37,940 bases of DNA from JBBSOW01 sp038259365 (lineage in GTDB: Bacteria > Actinomycetota > Actinomycetes > Propionibacteriales > Propionibacteriaceae): positions 1 through 37,940 of the forward strand of contig JBBSOW010000023.1 in NCBI GenBank assembly GCA_038259365.1, given 5' to 3'. Made by a program: the position numbers and the translations under genes. Below, one piece after another: positions 7,648 to 16,508 of this stretch (its first letter is position 1; every line of letters begins with the position of its first letter). The notes under the pieces are model-generated. The model was not told the DNA's origin and did not search any database. It saw nothing but the letters and a program-made list of their open reading frames with translations.

Positions 7648-8796
7648 TCACCCGGCCGGAAGCGCGAACACGGTCACGGCGAACATGATCGCCGCCAAGG
7701 ATCCGTAGCCAAGCTTGCGACCCGCGCCCGTTGAGGTGCGAAAGGCCACCAGGCACTGCAGGCCGTAGTAGGCGGCGAATGCCCGCGAAGCGACGGTGAC
7801 GATCACGAGCGTGGGCATCGTTGCTGACAAGGCGATCGCGGCTATTCCGGTGACCAGATAGGGCCGGGGATCGCTCATCCACCGCGACAAGCCGCGCAGG
7901 TTCCCGTCTGCCGCCGCCGTGTCCGCGATGGCTGCGCTGAGCTGACTGAATACCCCAGCCAACACGAGCGGCAGAGTCAACACCGGCGAGACCCGCAGGG
8001 TGATGGCCAGCAGGGTCTCGTCCGGCCCGTCGGGCGTGCCCAGCCCCATGACGGGGGTTGCGACGGCCACAAAGCCCAGGTAAACGATTGTCGCGATGGC
8101 TTGGGCCAGCCGGGAGGCCCAGATCCTGGTCGGCCCGTCGTAGGCGTGGCCGAGGTAGCGAACCGTCTCAAAGCCCTGGACGGTGATCACGATGCCGCCA
8201 AGGACCAGGAGCGTACGCCCCATCGACACGCCGGGCACCGGGGGCAACCCAAGGGTCCCCTGTTGGATCAAGCCGATGTCGTGCACGAGCAGCACCCCGC
8301 CCAAAACGGTAACCAGCACCAACACCAACCCCAGGGCGATGCGGTCCAGCACGCCGAGCCCGTGAAAACCTCGGAATACGCCGATCAGCAGGATCGCCAC
8401 CACGGCCGCACAGGCGATGAGCCGCTCCACGAGCGGTGAGCCGCCGGGCTGCACGTAGGTGACCATGTACTCCGCCATGATCCTCAGGTACAACGCCACC
8501 GAGATGATGTAGGCCACGACGATCACCACGTCCGAGGCCCTCTCCAGCCGCGCGGTCCCTTTGTCGAGCTGGCCCTTCTCGGCCAGCGGCTCGACTACCC
8601 GCACGCCGTGGCGGATGACGGTGCCGAGGAACCAGGCCAGCGCGCACACCAGTAGGACACCGAAGACCGACCGGGCCCCCAGCGTCCGCTCCAGGACCGG
8701 GGTGATGATCAAAAAACCCGATCCGAAGATCGAGGCCAACGGGGTGACGACCGCAAAAAGAACCGCACCGAGCCGCACCCTCTGGTTGACCGCCAC
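7648..8796 (-). CDS. Polytopic membrane protein, APC-permease-like
   Basis: A 382-residue protein made almost entirely of hydrophobic helices, about eleven, from a GTG start at 8796. The N-terminus (ASIFGSGFLIITPVL) has the small-residue, helix-breaking pattern seen in the first helix of amino-acid/polyamine/cation permeases. A charged stretch (EPLAEKGQLDKGTARLERAS) marks the first long loop, and FETVRYLGHAYDGPTRIW a later one. It resembles a conserved family of uncharacterised bacterial membrane proteins that I would place near the APC superfamily; no substrate can be assigned. It faces the folD pseudogene tail to tail and is followed on the same strand, upstream, by a GNAT gene 126 bases away, so it may have its own promoter. 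Confidence 0.7.
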   Translation of the reverse strand: MAVNQRVRLGAVLFAVVTPLASIFGSGFLIITPVLERTLGARSVFGVLLVCALAWFLGTVIRHGVRVVEPLAEKGQLDKGTARLERASDVVIVVAYIISVALYLRIMAEYMVTYVQPGGSPLVERLIACAAVVAILLIGVFRGFHGLGVLDRIALGLVLVLVTVLGGVLLVHDIGLIQQGTLGLPPVPGVSMGRTLLVLGGIVITVQGFETVRYLGHAYDGPTRIWASRLAQAIATIVYLGFVAVATPVMGLGTPDGPDETLLAITLRVSPVLTLPLVLAGVFSQLSAAIADTAAADGNLRGLSRWMSDPRPYLVTGIAAIALSATMPTLVIVTVASRAFAAYYGLQCLVAFRTSTGAGRKLGYGSLAAIMFAVTVFALPAG

Positions 8797-8922
8797 CCGG
8801 CCATTCGATCACAGACAACCCCGCGATCACCCCGTCGTCTACAGCAGGGACACCGCGGCCGAGACCGGTAGGCCGCCGACCGGCCGGATCGCATTGCTCA
8901 CCAGCACGAAATCGCCGACCGA

Positions 8923-9918
8923 TCAGTTGGGCGGTGCTTCCAGGTCGAGGCGCACCTCGACGTTGCGGTAGCCGTGCCTGGTGAAGGCATCAGTCATGGG
9001 GAGGTTCGTCGCGTCCGTGGTGGCCGTGATGCGGTCCGCTCCGGCGGCGTGGTGAAACGTCGTCGCGTAGGCCAGCAGGTCGTTTACGTAACCGTGTCCA
9101 CGGCAATCGGGAAGCACAGCGAGGTAACCCACGTTGCGCGAGTACGGTGTCGCCGACGGAATTACCAATCCCACGCAGGTTCCCGATCGGTCCGTCGCCA
9201 TGCGCCACCACTCCCGATCGCCGGGGCAGGAGAGGTAGAAGTCGAGTTCGTCGCGGGCGAGTTCCTCGGGCGTGGAGAAGTCCAACGTGCGAGTGGTGAG
9301 GACATCAAGCGAGCCGACGGCAGCCTCGGCGAACAGGCGCTGGAACTCAGCGTCGGAGCCGGGACCAAACGTCAGCCTCGCGGGCGGTAACGGCGCTGCC
9401 CCATTCGGTGCCCATTCGAACTGGAGGCGCTCGTTGACCAGGGTGAGCCCGGCTTCGGCGGCCGCGCCCTGGCGCCAGGCGACGGCGTCGAGGCTGTCTG
9501 GGCGGGAACGCCAATCCCGCGCGAGCCGGACCGTGTGCGGCAGAGGCACCTGCACCCCCTGAGCGCTCAAGGCGCGGTGACCGGCGTGGAGCAAGGCCGT
9601 CGCCACTTCTGCGCGGAATTCGGTTGATTCCTCGATGTCCAACACGTCGAGAGCCTTGGGAGCGGTATCGTCATGGCCCCACCACAGCGCGCGGCCGATC
9701 AGCCGACCGTCGTCTTGGATGGCAAGCCAGGACCACTCCGGTCGCATTCGCCCGGCGTCGAACTCGTCTCGGATGGCCCGCTCGGTCATAAACGTGATCC
9801 CGGGATCGGGGGCCATCGACGCCATCGCCTCCAAGTCGTCTCGGGAGGCTTGCGCTATGCGCACGACGCCAGCGTGGCACCTGCGCGTGAGCGAAGCAAC
9901 CGATTTTTTGTTCCGCAC
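8923..9918 (-). CDS. GNAT-family N-acetyltransferase, probably two tandem domains
   Basis: The protein has 331 residues from a GTG at 9918; a second in-frame GTG at 9864 (VRIAQASRDDLEAM) would remove 18 unusual residues and may be the true start. The C-terminal half carries the acetyl-CoA loop in VGYLAVLPDCRGHGYVNDLL, followed by the ATTDATNLPMTDAFTRHGYR segment typical of GNAT motif B. The N-terminal half (GRLIGRALWWGHD ... FRAEVATALL) looks like a degenerate copy of the same fold. The acyl acceptor is unknown. It begins 18 bases after the fadE25 stop on the same strand, so the two are probably co-transcribed. Confidence 0.8.
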   Translation of the reverse strand: MRNKKSVASLTRRCHAGVVRIAQASRDDLEAMASMAPDPGITFMTERAIRDEFDAGRMRPEWSWLAIQDDGRLIGRALWWGHDDTAPKALDVLDIEESTEFRAEVATALLHAGHRALSAQGVQVPLPHTVRLARDWRSRPDSLDAVAWRQGAAAEAGLTLVNERLQFEWAPNGAAPLPPARLTFGPGSDAEFQRLFAEAAVGSLDVLTTRTLDFSTPEELARDELDFYLSCPGDREWWRMATDRSGTCVGLVIPSATPYSRNVGYLAVLPDCRGHGYVNDLLAYATTFHHAAGADRITATTDATNLPMTDAFTRHGYRNVEVRLDLEAPPN

Positions 9919-9936
9919 CGGCGCAGAGCCGTGTCC

Positions 9937-11094
9937 TCAACGCTCCAACAGTTTGCGTGCCATGACGACGCGCTGCACCTGGTTCGTGCCCTCGTAGATC
10001 TGGGTGATCTTGGCGTCGCGCATCATTCGCTCGACGGGGTAATCGTGGGTGTAGCCGTAGCCGCCTAGGAGCTGCACGGCGTCGGTCGTGACCTCCATGG
10101 CCACGTCGGAGGCGAAGCACTTGGCCGCGGCGCCGAAATAGGTCAGGTCGGCGTCGTTGCGCTCGGAGCGACAGGCGGCGGCGTAGGTGAGCTGGCGGGC
10201 GGCCTCGAGCTTCATCCCCATGTCGGCGATCATGAACTGCAGGCCCTGGAACTCGGCGATCGGGTGGCCGAACTGCTTGCGCTCCTTGACGTAACCCAGG
10301 GCGTAGTCCAGCGCCCCCTGGGCGATGCCGACGGCCTGCGCGGCGATCGTGATGCGGGTGTGATCGAGGGTCTGCATCGCCAGCGTGAACCCCTCGTTCT
10401 CCTCCCCGATCATCCGCGAGGCGGGGATGCGCACGTTGTCCAGGTAGACTTCGCACGTCGGGGAGCCCTTGATGCCGAGCTTCCTTTCGGGGGCACCGAA
10501 GCTGACACCCTCGTCGTCCTTGCGCAAGACGAAGGCGCTCATGCCCTTCGCTCGCTTGCCCGGGTCGGTGACCGCGAAGACGGTGTAGAACTCCGAGATC
10601 GAGGCGTGGCTGATCCAGCGCTTCACCCCGTTGAGCACGAACTCGTCGCCGTGGGCCTCGGCCTTGGTTCGCATTGCGGCGACGTCGGAGCCGGCCTCGG
10701 GCTCGGACAAGGCGTAGGAGAAGCGCGCCTTGCCCTCGGCCAGCGGGGTGAGAAACTCGGTCTTCAACTCCTCGCTGCCGGCCAATATCAACGGCAACGA
10801 GCCCAACTTGTTGACCGCAGGAATGAGCGACGAAGAGGCACAGGCTCGCGCGATCTCCTCGATGATGATGACGGTCGCCAATGCGTCGGCGCCCGCGCCG
10901 CCGTACGCCTCGGGCACGTGGGGCGCTGCCAGATCGGCGGCCACCAAGGCCCGGTAGGAGGCCTCCGGCCAGGTCGCCGTCTCGTCGGCCTCTGCCGCGT
11001 TCGGGGCCACCTTCTCGTCGCAGATCTCGCGGACGGCCGCACGGAACGCCTCGTGGTCCTCGGTGGGACGATACATGTCGGTGAAGTCGGTCAC
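9937..11094 (-). CDS. fadE25: Acyl-CoA dehydrogenase, FadE25-like
   Basis: A 385-residue flavoenzyme that oxidises acyl-CoA to trans-2-enoyl-CoA in beta-oxidation or branched-chain catabolism. The family signatures are complete: the FAD-binding loop YALSEPEAGSD, the WISHASISEFYTVFAVTD region, RKLGIKGSPTCEVYLDNVRI, DHTRITIAAQAVGIAQGALD, and the C-terminal KITQIYEGTNQVQRVVMARK, in which Glu368 is the expected catalytic base (short-chain position). The sequence follows M. tuberculosis FadE25 closely from N- to C-terminus as I remember it, including ASSSLIPAVNKLG. Translation probably starts at the GTG at 11094; an ATG six codons later is possible. It is divergent from the DUF222 gene, with 108 bases between. 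Confidence 0.92.
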   Translation of the reverse strand: MTDFTDMYRPTEDHEAFRAAVREICDEKVAPNAAEADETATWPEASYRALVAADLAAPHVPEAYGGAGADALATVIIIEEIARACASSSLIPAVNKLGSLPLILAGSEELKTEFLTPLAEGKARFSYALSEPEAGSDVAAMRTKAEAHGDEFVLNGVKRWISHASISEFYTVFAVTDPGKRAKGMSAFVLRKDDEGVSFGAPERKLGIKGSPTCEVYLDNVRIPASRMIGEENEGFTLAMQTLDHTRITIAAQAVGIAQGALDYALGYVKERKQFGHPIAEFQGLQFMIADMGMKLEAARQLTYAAACRSERNDADLTYFGAAAKCFASDVAMEVTTDAVQLLGGYGYTHDYPVERMMRDAKITQIYEGTNQVQRVVMARKLLER

Positions 11095-11173
11095 AGGTCA
11101 AGAATAGGCCCCCTTCCGGCGCAAAGCTACTCATCAGTAACGCCCCCGAAATCTTTCCACAGGGGCCTAGTAT

Positions 11174-11189
11174 TCATACATTTGTTCGA
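11174..11189. promoter_or_regulatory. LexA-like SOS box upstream of the DUF222-HNH gene
   Basis: TCATACATTTGTTCGA matches 10 of 12 fixed bases of the actinobacterial LexA palindrome TCGAAC-N4-GTTCGA; the right half-site is perfect. It ends 13 bases before the ATG at 11203. REP13E12/DUF222-HNH genes of mycobacteria are known to be preceded by LexA sites, which supports DNA-damage control of this gene. Confidence 0.6.
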
Positions 11190-11202
11190 TTACTATGAAG
11201 AC

Positions 11203-12486
11203 ATGGCAACACTTCTCGGCATCGAAACCCCGGCGGGTACCGGTCTGCTGGACCTCGCAGCCGTGGATAGCCTCGATGCGTTGCTACAGCGCGAACGGGT
11301 GAGTGAATCCGAGGTGGCGGAGTCCTTGCGGACCATCCGCCGATCGGTCAATCAGTTGCGGGCCTTGGAGTTCAAGGCCATTTCTGCCGCTCGGCGATCT
11401 CGGGTTGGATCTGCCGACGGGCTGACCGATGCGGGCGCCTGGCTGGCTCGGGAGTCTCGTCAAAGCGGTACCGAAGCGGCCCGAAGTGTGCGGCTCGCCT
11501 CGTCGTTGGAGGCGCTGCGCACGGCCGGAGACGCGCTGGCAGATGGGTCGATCAGCGTCCAACACGCCGAGGTGATCGCGAACGCCGCCAAACAGCTACC
11601 GGCGGGACTCTCGGCGGCACAGCGGGATCGAGTCGAGACGGTGCTGACCGAACAGGCCAAAGCGGTGGACCCGGTGACCTTGCGGAAGGCGTCCCGACGG
11701 GCGGTGGAGATCGCGGGGCGCCCCGCCGTGGAGGCCGACGGGCAGGAGAATCAACTGGTGCATACAGCCGAAGAGGTGGCGTTGCTGAAAACTCGCTTGT
11801 CGATGCACGACAACGAGGACGGCACCATCACCGGACACTTCACCGTGCCCACCTTCGCGGGAACGGTGTTGCGAAAGGCGGTTCAACAGATCACCGCACC
11901 TCGCCGGGAGGCGGTGCGCGCCGCCCACGAGGATGGCCGGACGTGGACCAAGACCGAGGATCACGGCGCCGATTGGCCCCACAAATACGGACTCGCGCTG
12001 GTGGAGCTACTCGAGCACCTGCCCACCGATCGTTTGCATACCAAAGTCGCGGCGACCGTGGTCGTCACGATGGACCTCGAGCGGCTTCGTCGGGGGCTGA
12101 AGGTGGCCAAGACCGATATCGGGCAGGACATCTCGGCCGAGAAGGCCCGCCAGCTCGCCTGCAACGCGGGGCTGGTCCCGGCCGTCCTCGACGGGGCATC
12201 GGTGCCGTTGGACCTGGGCAGGGCCAACCGATTCTTCAGCGAAGCGCAACGCACCGTACTTGCGACACGGTACGACTCCTGCGCGGCAGCCGGCTGCGAC
12301 CGGCCCTACGCGTGGTCCGAACTGCATCACCAGATCCCCTGGCAACACGGCGGTGAGACCGATCTGGACCAGGCAATCCCCTTGTGTGGGTTCCACCATC
12401 GAATGATTCACCACGAGGGATATTGTCACCAGATCGGCCGCGAACCTGACGGCACGAAACGCGTCCTTTTCAGAGAGCGATCCTGA
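11203..12486 (+). CDS. DUF222 / HNH endonuclease-like protein (REP13E12 family)
   Basis: A 427-residue protein from the ATG at 11203; the open frame extends far upstream but only as antisense to fadE25. Residues about 30-330 form the helical DUF222 region of mycobacterial 13E12 repeat proteins (RSVNQLRALEFKAISAAR; GLTDAGAWLARESRQS). The C-terminus holds the HNH zinc-endonuclease motif: CAAAGCDRP, then ELHHQIPWQHGGETDLDQ, then LCGFHHRMIHHEGY. The central Asn usual in the TDLDN position is Gln here, so the motif reads H-Q-H; whether it still cuts DNA is unclear. These genes are often multicopy and mobile-like, and prophages can integrate in them. A LexA-like box lies just upstream. Confidence 0.9.
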   Translation: MATLLGIETPAGTGLLDLAAVDSLDALLQRERVSESEVAESLRTIRRSVNQLRALEFKAISAARRSRVGSADGLTDAGAWLARESRQSGTEAARSVRLASSLEALRTAGDALADGSISVQHAEVIANAAKQLPAGLSAAQRDRVETVLTEQAKAVDPVTLRKASRRAVEIAGRPAVEADGQENQLVHTAEEVALLKTRLSMHDNEDGTITGHFTVPTFAGTVLRKAVQQITAPRREAVRAAHEDGRTWTKTEDHGADWPHKYGLALVELLEHLPTDRLHTKVAATVVVTMDLERLRRGLKVAKTDIGQDISAEKARQLACNAGLVPAVLDGASVPLDLGRANRFFSEAQRTVLATRYDSCAAAGCDRPYAWSELHHQIPWQHGGETDLDQAIPLCGFHHRMIHHEGYCHQIGREPDGTKRVLFRERS

Positions 12487-12539
12487 GCCGTAATTCGGGT
12501 GGATGGGATCGGGAACTCGGGATGCGTAAGGTCGAAGCC

Positions 12540-15503
12540 ATGACAGCTAACTACGGGACCGCATCTTCGAGGGCGGCGTTCGACTACGTCACCGCCTTCG
12601 GCCCGGGCAGCAGCCTGCCCCCGCGCTCGAGCACTTCCTCGGACGCCGCCGAGGTCTCCCTCGACGGGCAGTGGCGCTTTCGTCTCGTGCCCGGGCTGGC
12701 CGAGACTACTACGGGGTTCGAGAGCGTCGACTTCGACGACTCGGGCTGGGCGAGCGTCGAGGTTCCCGGGTCCTGGCAGCTCGTCGGGCTGCCCGGGGAC
12801 ACCCGCTACGGAGCGCCCGCCTACACCAACGTCGTCTACCCGTTCCCCATCGACCCGCCGTTCGTGCCCGACGCCAACCCCACCGGCGAATACCGCGTCC
12901 GCGCGCAGTGGCCGGAGAAGTCGCCGACCTCGTCGGTGCTGCTGCGCTTCGAGGGCGTCGAATCGGCCTTCGCGGTTTGGTGCAACGGCGTTCGCGTCGG
13001 CGAAGCCACCGGCAGCCGGTTGACCCACGAGTTCGACGTCACCGACGCGCTGCGCCAGGGCGAGAACGTCATCGCCGTTCGGGTGCATCAGTTCTCGGCC
13101 GCCTCGTACCTGGAGGATCAGGACATGTGGTGGCTGGCCGGCATCATCCGCTCGGTCAAGCTGCTCGATCGGCCCGCCGACGGCCTTGACGACCACTTCG
13201 TACACGCCGGTTACGACCACCGGAGCGGGTTGGGGCGGCTGCAGATCGAGACCTCGCAACCGGCCCGGTTGAGCGTGCCCGAGCTGGGGATCCTGGATGT
13301 CGACGCGAGCCGGCCGTTGAGCGAGCTGGACGTGGAGCCGTGGAGCCAGGAGTCCCCCCGGTTGTATGCGGCCACGCTGACCACCCCCGGTGAGCAGATC
13401 GAGATCCGGATCGGGTTTCGCACCGTGAGCATCGACGGCACCCGGATCATCGTCAACGGGGCCCCGCTCATGCTGCGGGGCGTCAACCGCCACGAGTGGC
13501 ATCCGCTGACCGGTCGCACGATGGACGAGGCGACGATGCGCGTCGACATCGAGCTGATGCTGGCCCACAACGTCAACGCCGTCCGCACCAGCCACTACCC
13601 GCCCGATGCCCGGTTCTTGGACCTGTGCGACGAGTACGGCCTGTGGGTGATGGACGAGTGCGATCTGGAGACCCACGGCTTCGAGTTCGAGGGGTGGCGG
13701 GGCGCCCCGGCCGCCGACGAGCGGTTCTTCCCGGCGATGGCGGATCGTCTGCGCCGCACCGTCGAGCGCGACAAGAACCACCCGAGCATCATCAGCTGGT
13801 CGCTGGGTAACGAGAGCCACACCGGTCCCGGGCTGGCCGCGATGGCCGAGTGGGTGCGCGAGCGCGACGACAGCCGGTTCGTCCACTACGAGGGCGACCG
13901 AGCCACCGCCTACACCGACGTCTACTCCACGATGTACGCCAGCGTCGAGGAGGTCGGACAGATCGGCGAGGGCGCCGAGCGCCGCGGTTTCCATCCGGGC
14001 CACGACGACGATCCCGACGTCACCGAGGCCCAGGCCGCGGCTCGTCGAGCCAAGCCGCACCTGCAGTGCGAGTACGCCCATGCGATGGGCAACGGGCCCG
14101 GATTGCTCAGCGAGTATCGCGAGCTGTTCGAGCGTCACGACCGGTTGCACGGTGGCTTCATCTGGGAGTGGATCGACCACGGGATCGAGCAGGCGAACGA
14201 CGTTGGTAGGCATTTTGCATACGGTGGCGACTTCGGCGAGGAGTTGCACGACGGCAACTTCGTCATCGACGGGCTGGTCTTCCCCGACCGGACCCCCTCC
14301 CCCGGGCTGATCGAGGCGAAGAAAGTGTTCGAGCCCGTCCGGATCAGCGTCACGACGGATGCCGTGCGCGTGGAGAACCTGCGCATGCACACCGATACCG
14401 GCGATCTCGCCTTCCACGCGGAGGTCATCACCGAGGACAACCCGCCGGTTCGCTTCGATCTCGAGGTGCCCGCCGTGGCGCCCGGTGAGTCCAGGTCCGT
14501 GGCGCTGCCCGAGGAGGTCCGCGCCGCCGTCGAGGCCGCGGACGGACCGTGCTGGGTCACCGTCTACGCCACCCTGGCCCACGACGCCGTCTGGGCCGCC
14601 GCCGGGCACGAGGTCACCTTTGGCCAGTCGGCGGCGCTGGGCAAATCGGAAGCTGCGGACCCGGAATCGGAGCCGGCCGGCGCGTCGTCGTCACCTTTCG
14701 CCGAGTTCTCCGACGGCAGCCTGACCTCACTGGGTGGGTTTCCCGTTCGATCGCCGGTCCTGGACCTCTACCGGGCCCCGACCGACAACGACCTGCGCCC
14801 GGCGGGCTTCGTCGGCGCCGCCGACGCGACGCTGTGGGAGCGGGCCGGCCTGCACCGCCTGAAGAGCCGGACGGTCTCGGCCGAGGACGACGCGGAGACC
14901 GGCGAGTTCGTGGTGCGGACCCGGAGCGCGGCGGCCGGCTCGGCGGCCTACGTCGATTGCGCCTGGCGCTGGAGCGAGATCGAGGACGGTGTGCGGTTGA
15001 CCTGGTCGGCCCCCCCCAGCGAGGGGTGGCCCGACGTGCTGCCCAAGATCGGCATTCGGCTGGGCCTGCCCGCGAGCTGGGACGAGTTCGGTTGGTTCGG
15101 CCTCGGTCCCCAGGAGAGCTACCCCGACTCGATGTCGGCCGTTCGGATGGGGCAATTCCACTCTGGCGTTGACGCGCTGCAGACCCCGTACGTGTTTCCG
15201 CAGGAGAACGGGAACCGATCCGAGGTATCGCGCTTCACCCTCGGCGCGGAGGCTGAGGGCGAGGGGCTGCGCTTCGAGCTGGACGGTCCGGCAAACGTCA
15301 GCGTGCACCCCTGGACCGCCGAGACGCTAGCCGCCGCCAGGCACACCCACGAGCTGACGTCGCATCAGCCGGGGCAGCTGTGGTTGAACGTCGACGCGGC
15401 GGTGCAGGGCTTAGGTACCGCCGCGTGCGGTCCTGGCGTCTCAGAGCAATTCCGGCTGCATCCTCGCCCGGTGAAGCTGAGCCTCACGATCACGCGGCGC
15501 TAG
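12540..15503 (+). CDS. lacZ: Beta-galactosidase, glycoside hydrolase family 2
   Basis: A 987-residue cytosolic enzyme from the ATG at 12540, preceded by AAGGTCG; an ATG at 12522 would add six residues. Domain order is that of LacZ: a jelly-roll sugar-binding domain (SLDGQWRFRLVPG; RYGAPAYTNVVYPFPIDPP), an Ig-like domain, the TIM barrel and the C-terminal beta-sandwich (LDLYRAPTDNDLRP; GLGPQESYPD). In the barrel, RGVNRHEWHP and VRTSHYPPDARFLDLCDEYG lead to the acid/base Glu425 in SWSLGNESH and the nucleophile Glu511 in CEYAHAMGNGPG. There is no signal peptide. No transporter or LacI-type regulator adjoins it, so its inducer and physiological substrate are open. A strong hairpin follows directly. 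The very long open frames on the opposite strand are GC-driven shadows. Confidence 0.95.
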   Translation: MTANYGTASSRAAFDYVTAFGPGSSLPPRSSTSSDAAEVSLDGQWRFRLVPGLAETTTGFESVDFDDSGWASVEVPGSWQLVGLPGDTRYGAPAYTNVVYPFPIDPPFVPDANPTGEYRVRAQWPEKSPTSSVLLRFEGVESAFAVWCNGVRVGEATGSRLTHEFDVTDALRQGENVIAVRVHQFSAASYLEDQDMWWLAGIIRSVKLLDRPADGLDDHFVHAGYDHRSGLGRLQIETSQPARLSVPELGILDVDASRPLSELDVEPWSQESPRLYAATLTTPGEQIEIRIGFRTVSIDGTRIIVNGAPLMLRGVNRHEWHPLTGRTMDEATMRVDIELMLAHNVNAVRTSHYPPDARFLDLCDEYGLWVMDECDLETHGFEFEGWRGAPAADERFFPAMADRLRRTVERDKNHPSIISWSLGNESHTGPGLAAMAEWVRERDDSRFVHYEGDRATAYTDVYSTMYASVEEVGQIGEGAERRGFHPGHDDDPDVTEAQAAARRAKPHLQCEYAHAMGNGPGLLSEYRELFERHDRLHGGFIWEWIDHGIEQANDVGRHFAYGGDFGEELHDGNFVIDGLVFPDRTPSPGLIEAKKVFEPVRISVTTDAVRVENLRMHTDTGDLAFHAEVITEDNPPVRFDLEVPAVAPGESRSVALPEEVRAAVEAADGPCWVTVYATLAHDAVWAAAGHEVTFGQSAALGKSEAADPESEPAGASSSPFAEFSDGSLTSLGGFPVRSPVLDLYRAPTDNDLRPAGFVGAADATLWERAGLHRLKSRTVSAEDDAETGEFVVRTRSAAAGSAAYVDCAWRWSEIEDGVRLTWSAPPSEGWPDVLPKIGIRLGLPASWDEFGWFGLGPQESYPDSMSAVRMGQFHSGVDALQTPYVFPQENGNRSEVSRFTLGAEAEGEGLRFELDGPANVSVHPWTAETLAAARHTHELTSHQPGQLWLNVDAAVQGLGTAACGPGVSEQFRLHPRPVKLSLTITRR

Positions 15504-15506
15504 GCC

Positions 15507-15537
15507 TAGGAGCGTGGTGTTTGACACCGCGCTCCTA
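15507..15537 (+). terminator. Hairpin terminator after lacZ
   Basis: TAGGAGCG (15507-15514) pairs perfectly with CGCTCCTA (15530-15537). After one mismatch GGTGT pairs with ACACC around a TTG loop, giving a stem of about 14 bp. It starts 3 bases after the lacZ stop. No T-run follows, as is common for actinobacterial terminators. Confidence 0.6.
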
Positions 15538-15747
15538 ACAGGCGTTGTCTTGCGCACCAAGGCCAGCCGCCTTGAGCACGTTGTGTAACCACAAGGCTGG
15601 CCGGTCACGATGGAGCTATGGCCGCTCTCGATCAGCGCGCCGCGGTCTGAGGATAGTAGGTTCCCCAGAGCAGCGCGGTCTAGGTCCTTACCAGAGCACC
15701 GTCGCGACCGGCCAGGAACCACCTGAGCACGAGAATCTTGAACAGGC
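15538..15747. other. Non-coding gap with a second inverted repeat
   Basis: No gene is seen between the lacZ terminator and the hepT pseudogene. GGCCAGCC at 15561-15568 and GGCTGGCC at 15595-15602 are a perfect 8-bp inverted repeat with similar flanking AAGG bases. It may be a second terminator or the trace of a lost mobile element. Confidence 0.35.
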
Positions 15748-16062
15748 TTAGGCGATGTCGTCCAGAAGGGGCACCAGTTGGCTGTCGACGATGTCGCGAA
15801 TCAAATCGGGGTTGACCCGAAAGTACTCGTGAACGACCACGTTGCGCAGACCCGCAATCGAGACCCACGGCGTCTCGAGGTGCTCCCGTTTGAACTCTTC
15901 GGGCAAGGACTTCACTGCCTCGCCGACCACGGCAAGGTTCCGCAGGATCGCGCCTTAGGCCATCGGGCCAAAATCGACCGAGTCGAGATGCTCGCGGTAG
16001 GCGATGCAACGCAAGATGGCGGCGCGGATGTCTCCTAGCCGCTCCTCACCCGCTCGGGTCAC
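15748..16062 (-). pseudogene. hepT: hepT-type RNase toxin gene with an in-frame stop
   Basis: Read from a GTG at 16062, the frame encodes GEERLGDIRAAILRCIAYRE, then HLDSVDFGPMA, then a TAA at 15955-15957. It continues in the same frame with GAILRNLAVVGEAVKSLPEE and GLRNVVVHEYFRVNPDLIRD. The second part has the HepT core, including the R-x4-H catalytic motif in RNVVVHEY. HepT is an HEPN-fold RNase of about 110-130 residues that is held in check by MntA. The start overlaps the mntA stop by 4 bases (GTGA), so the two are translationally coupled. A single nonsense codon separates the halves; a 60-residue product could start at a GTG at 15930 but would lack the first helices. I read it as an inactivated toxin. 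Confidence 0.75.
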
Positions 16063-16379
16063 ACAGCCACCGCCTCGGCGAGGGCGGCGGCCGAGACCAC
16101 ATCCCGCAGGAGAGTTTCCGCCACGACATCGACGCGGACGGCCAGGATTTCGCTTAGTTCCTCGGCTAGCCCCGCTACTCGCAACAAGTCATTACCGTAC
16201 CCCGGCGTCAGATCGACATGGAGATCCAGATCACTGTCATCGCGTGCATCTCCCCGGGCGACAGATCCAAACAAGCGTGGATTGGTGGCGCCGTAACGTG
16301 CCAATACCTCACCGACGAGAGGTTCGCACCCCCTGAGGGAAGAACGGAGCCTCATCGTCGCGGCGGTCGGCTCACTCAT
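16059..16379 (-). CDS. mntA: MntA-type nucleotidyltransferase antitoxin
   Basis: A 106-residue minimal nucleotidyltransferase. The family motif GS-x10-DxD is exact: Gly38-Ser39 in RLFGSVARGDARDDSDLDL, with Asp50 and Asp52 as metal ligands. MntA neutralises HepT by transferring AMP to a tyrosine of the toxin, and the two form a common type VII toxin-antitoxin pair. Its stop overlaps the hepT start by 4 bases, with the antitoxin first. The gene is intact while the toxin is interrupted, which is the tolerable direction of decay. The 129 bases up to the TetR gene show no further ORF. Confidence 0.85.
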   Translation of the reverse strand: MSEPTAATMRLRSSLRGCEPLVGEVLARYGATNPRLFGSVARGDARDDSDLDLHVDLTPGYGNDLLRVAGLAEELSEILAVRVDVVAETLLRDVVSAAALAEAVAV

Positions 16380-16508
16380 AGCTCAAGAATAGCCAAAGAC
16401 CGCCAACCGTTCAGGCTACCAGCCGCGTCCCGCCACCGCCCAGGTGGCTTGACTTGCTCCAACTGCAACCTGAACCAGTGGACTTCGACCCGCTGTTGCC
16501 TCCCATTT

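Noticed and set aside
10264..11202. N-terminal extension of the DUF222-HNH open frame over fadE25
   Set aside because: The extension is antisense to the conserved FadE25 coding sequence and has no homology; the ATG at 11203 after the SOS box gives a normal-length family member.
12426..14609. A 727-codon open frame on the minus strand opposite lacZ
   Set aside because: It is fully antisense to a well-conserved GH2 gene, has low-complexity Gly/Val/Asp/Arg composition and no family motifs; long antisense frames are common in high-GC DNA.
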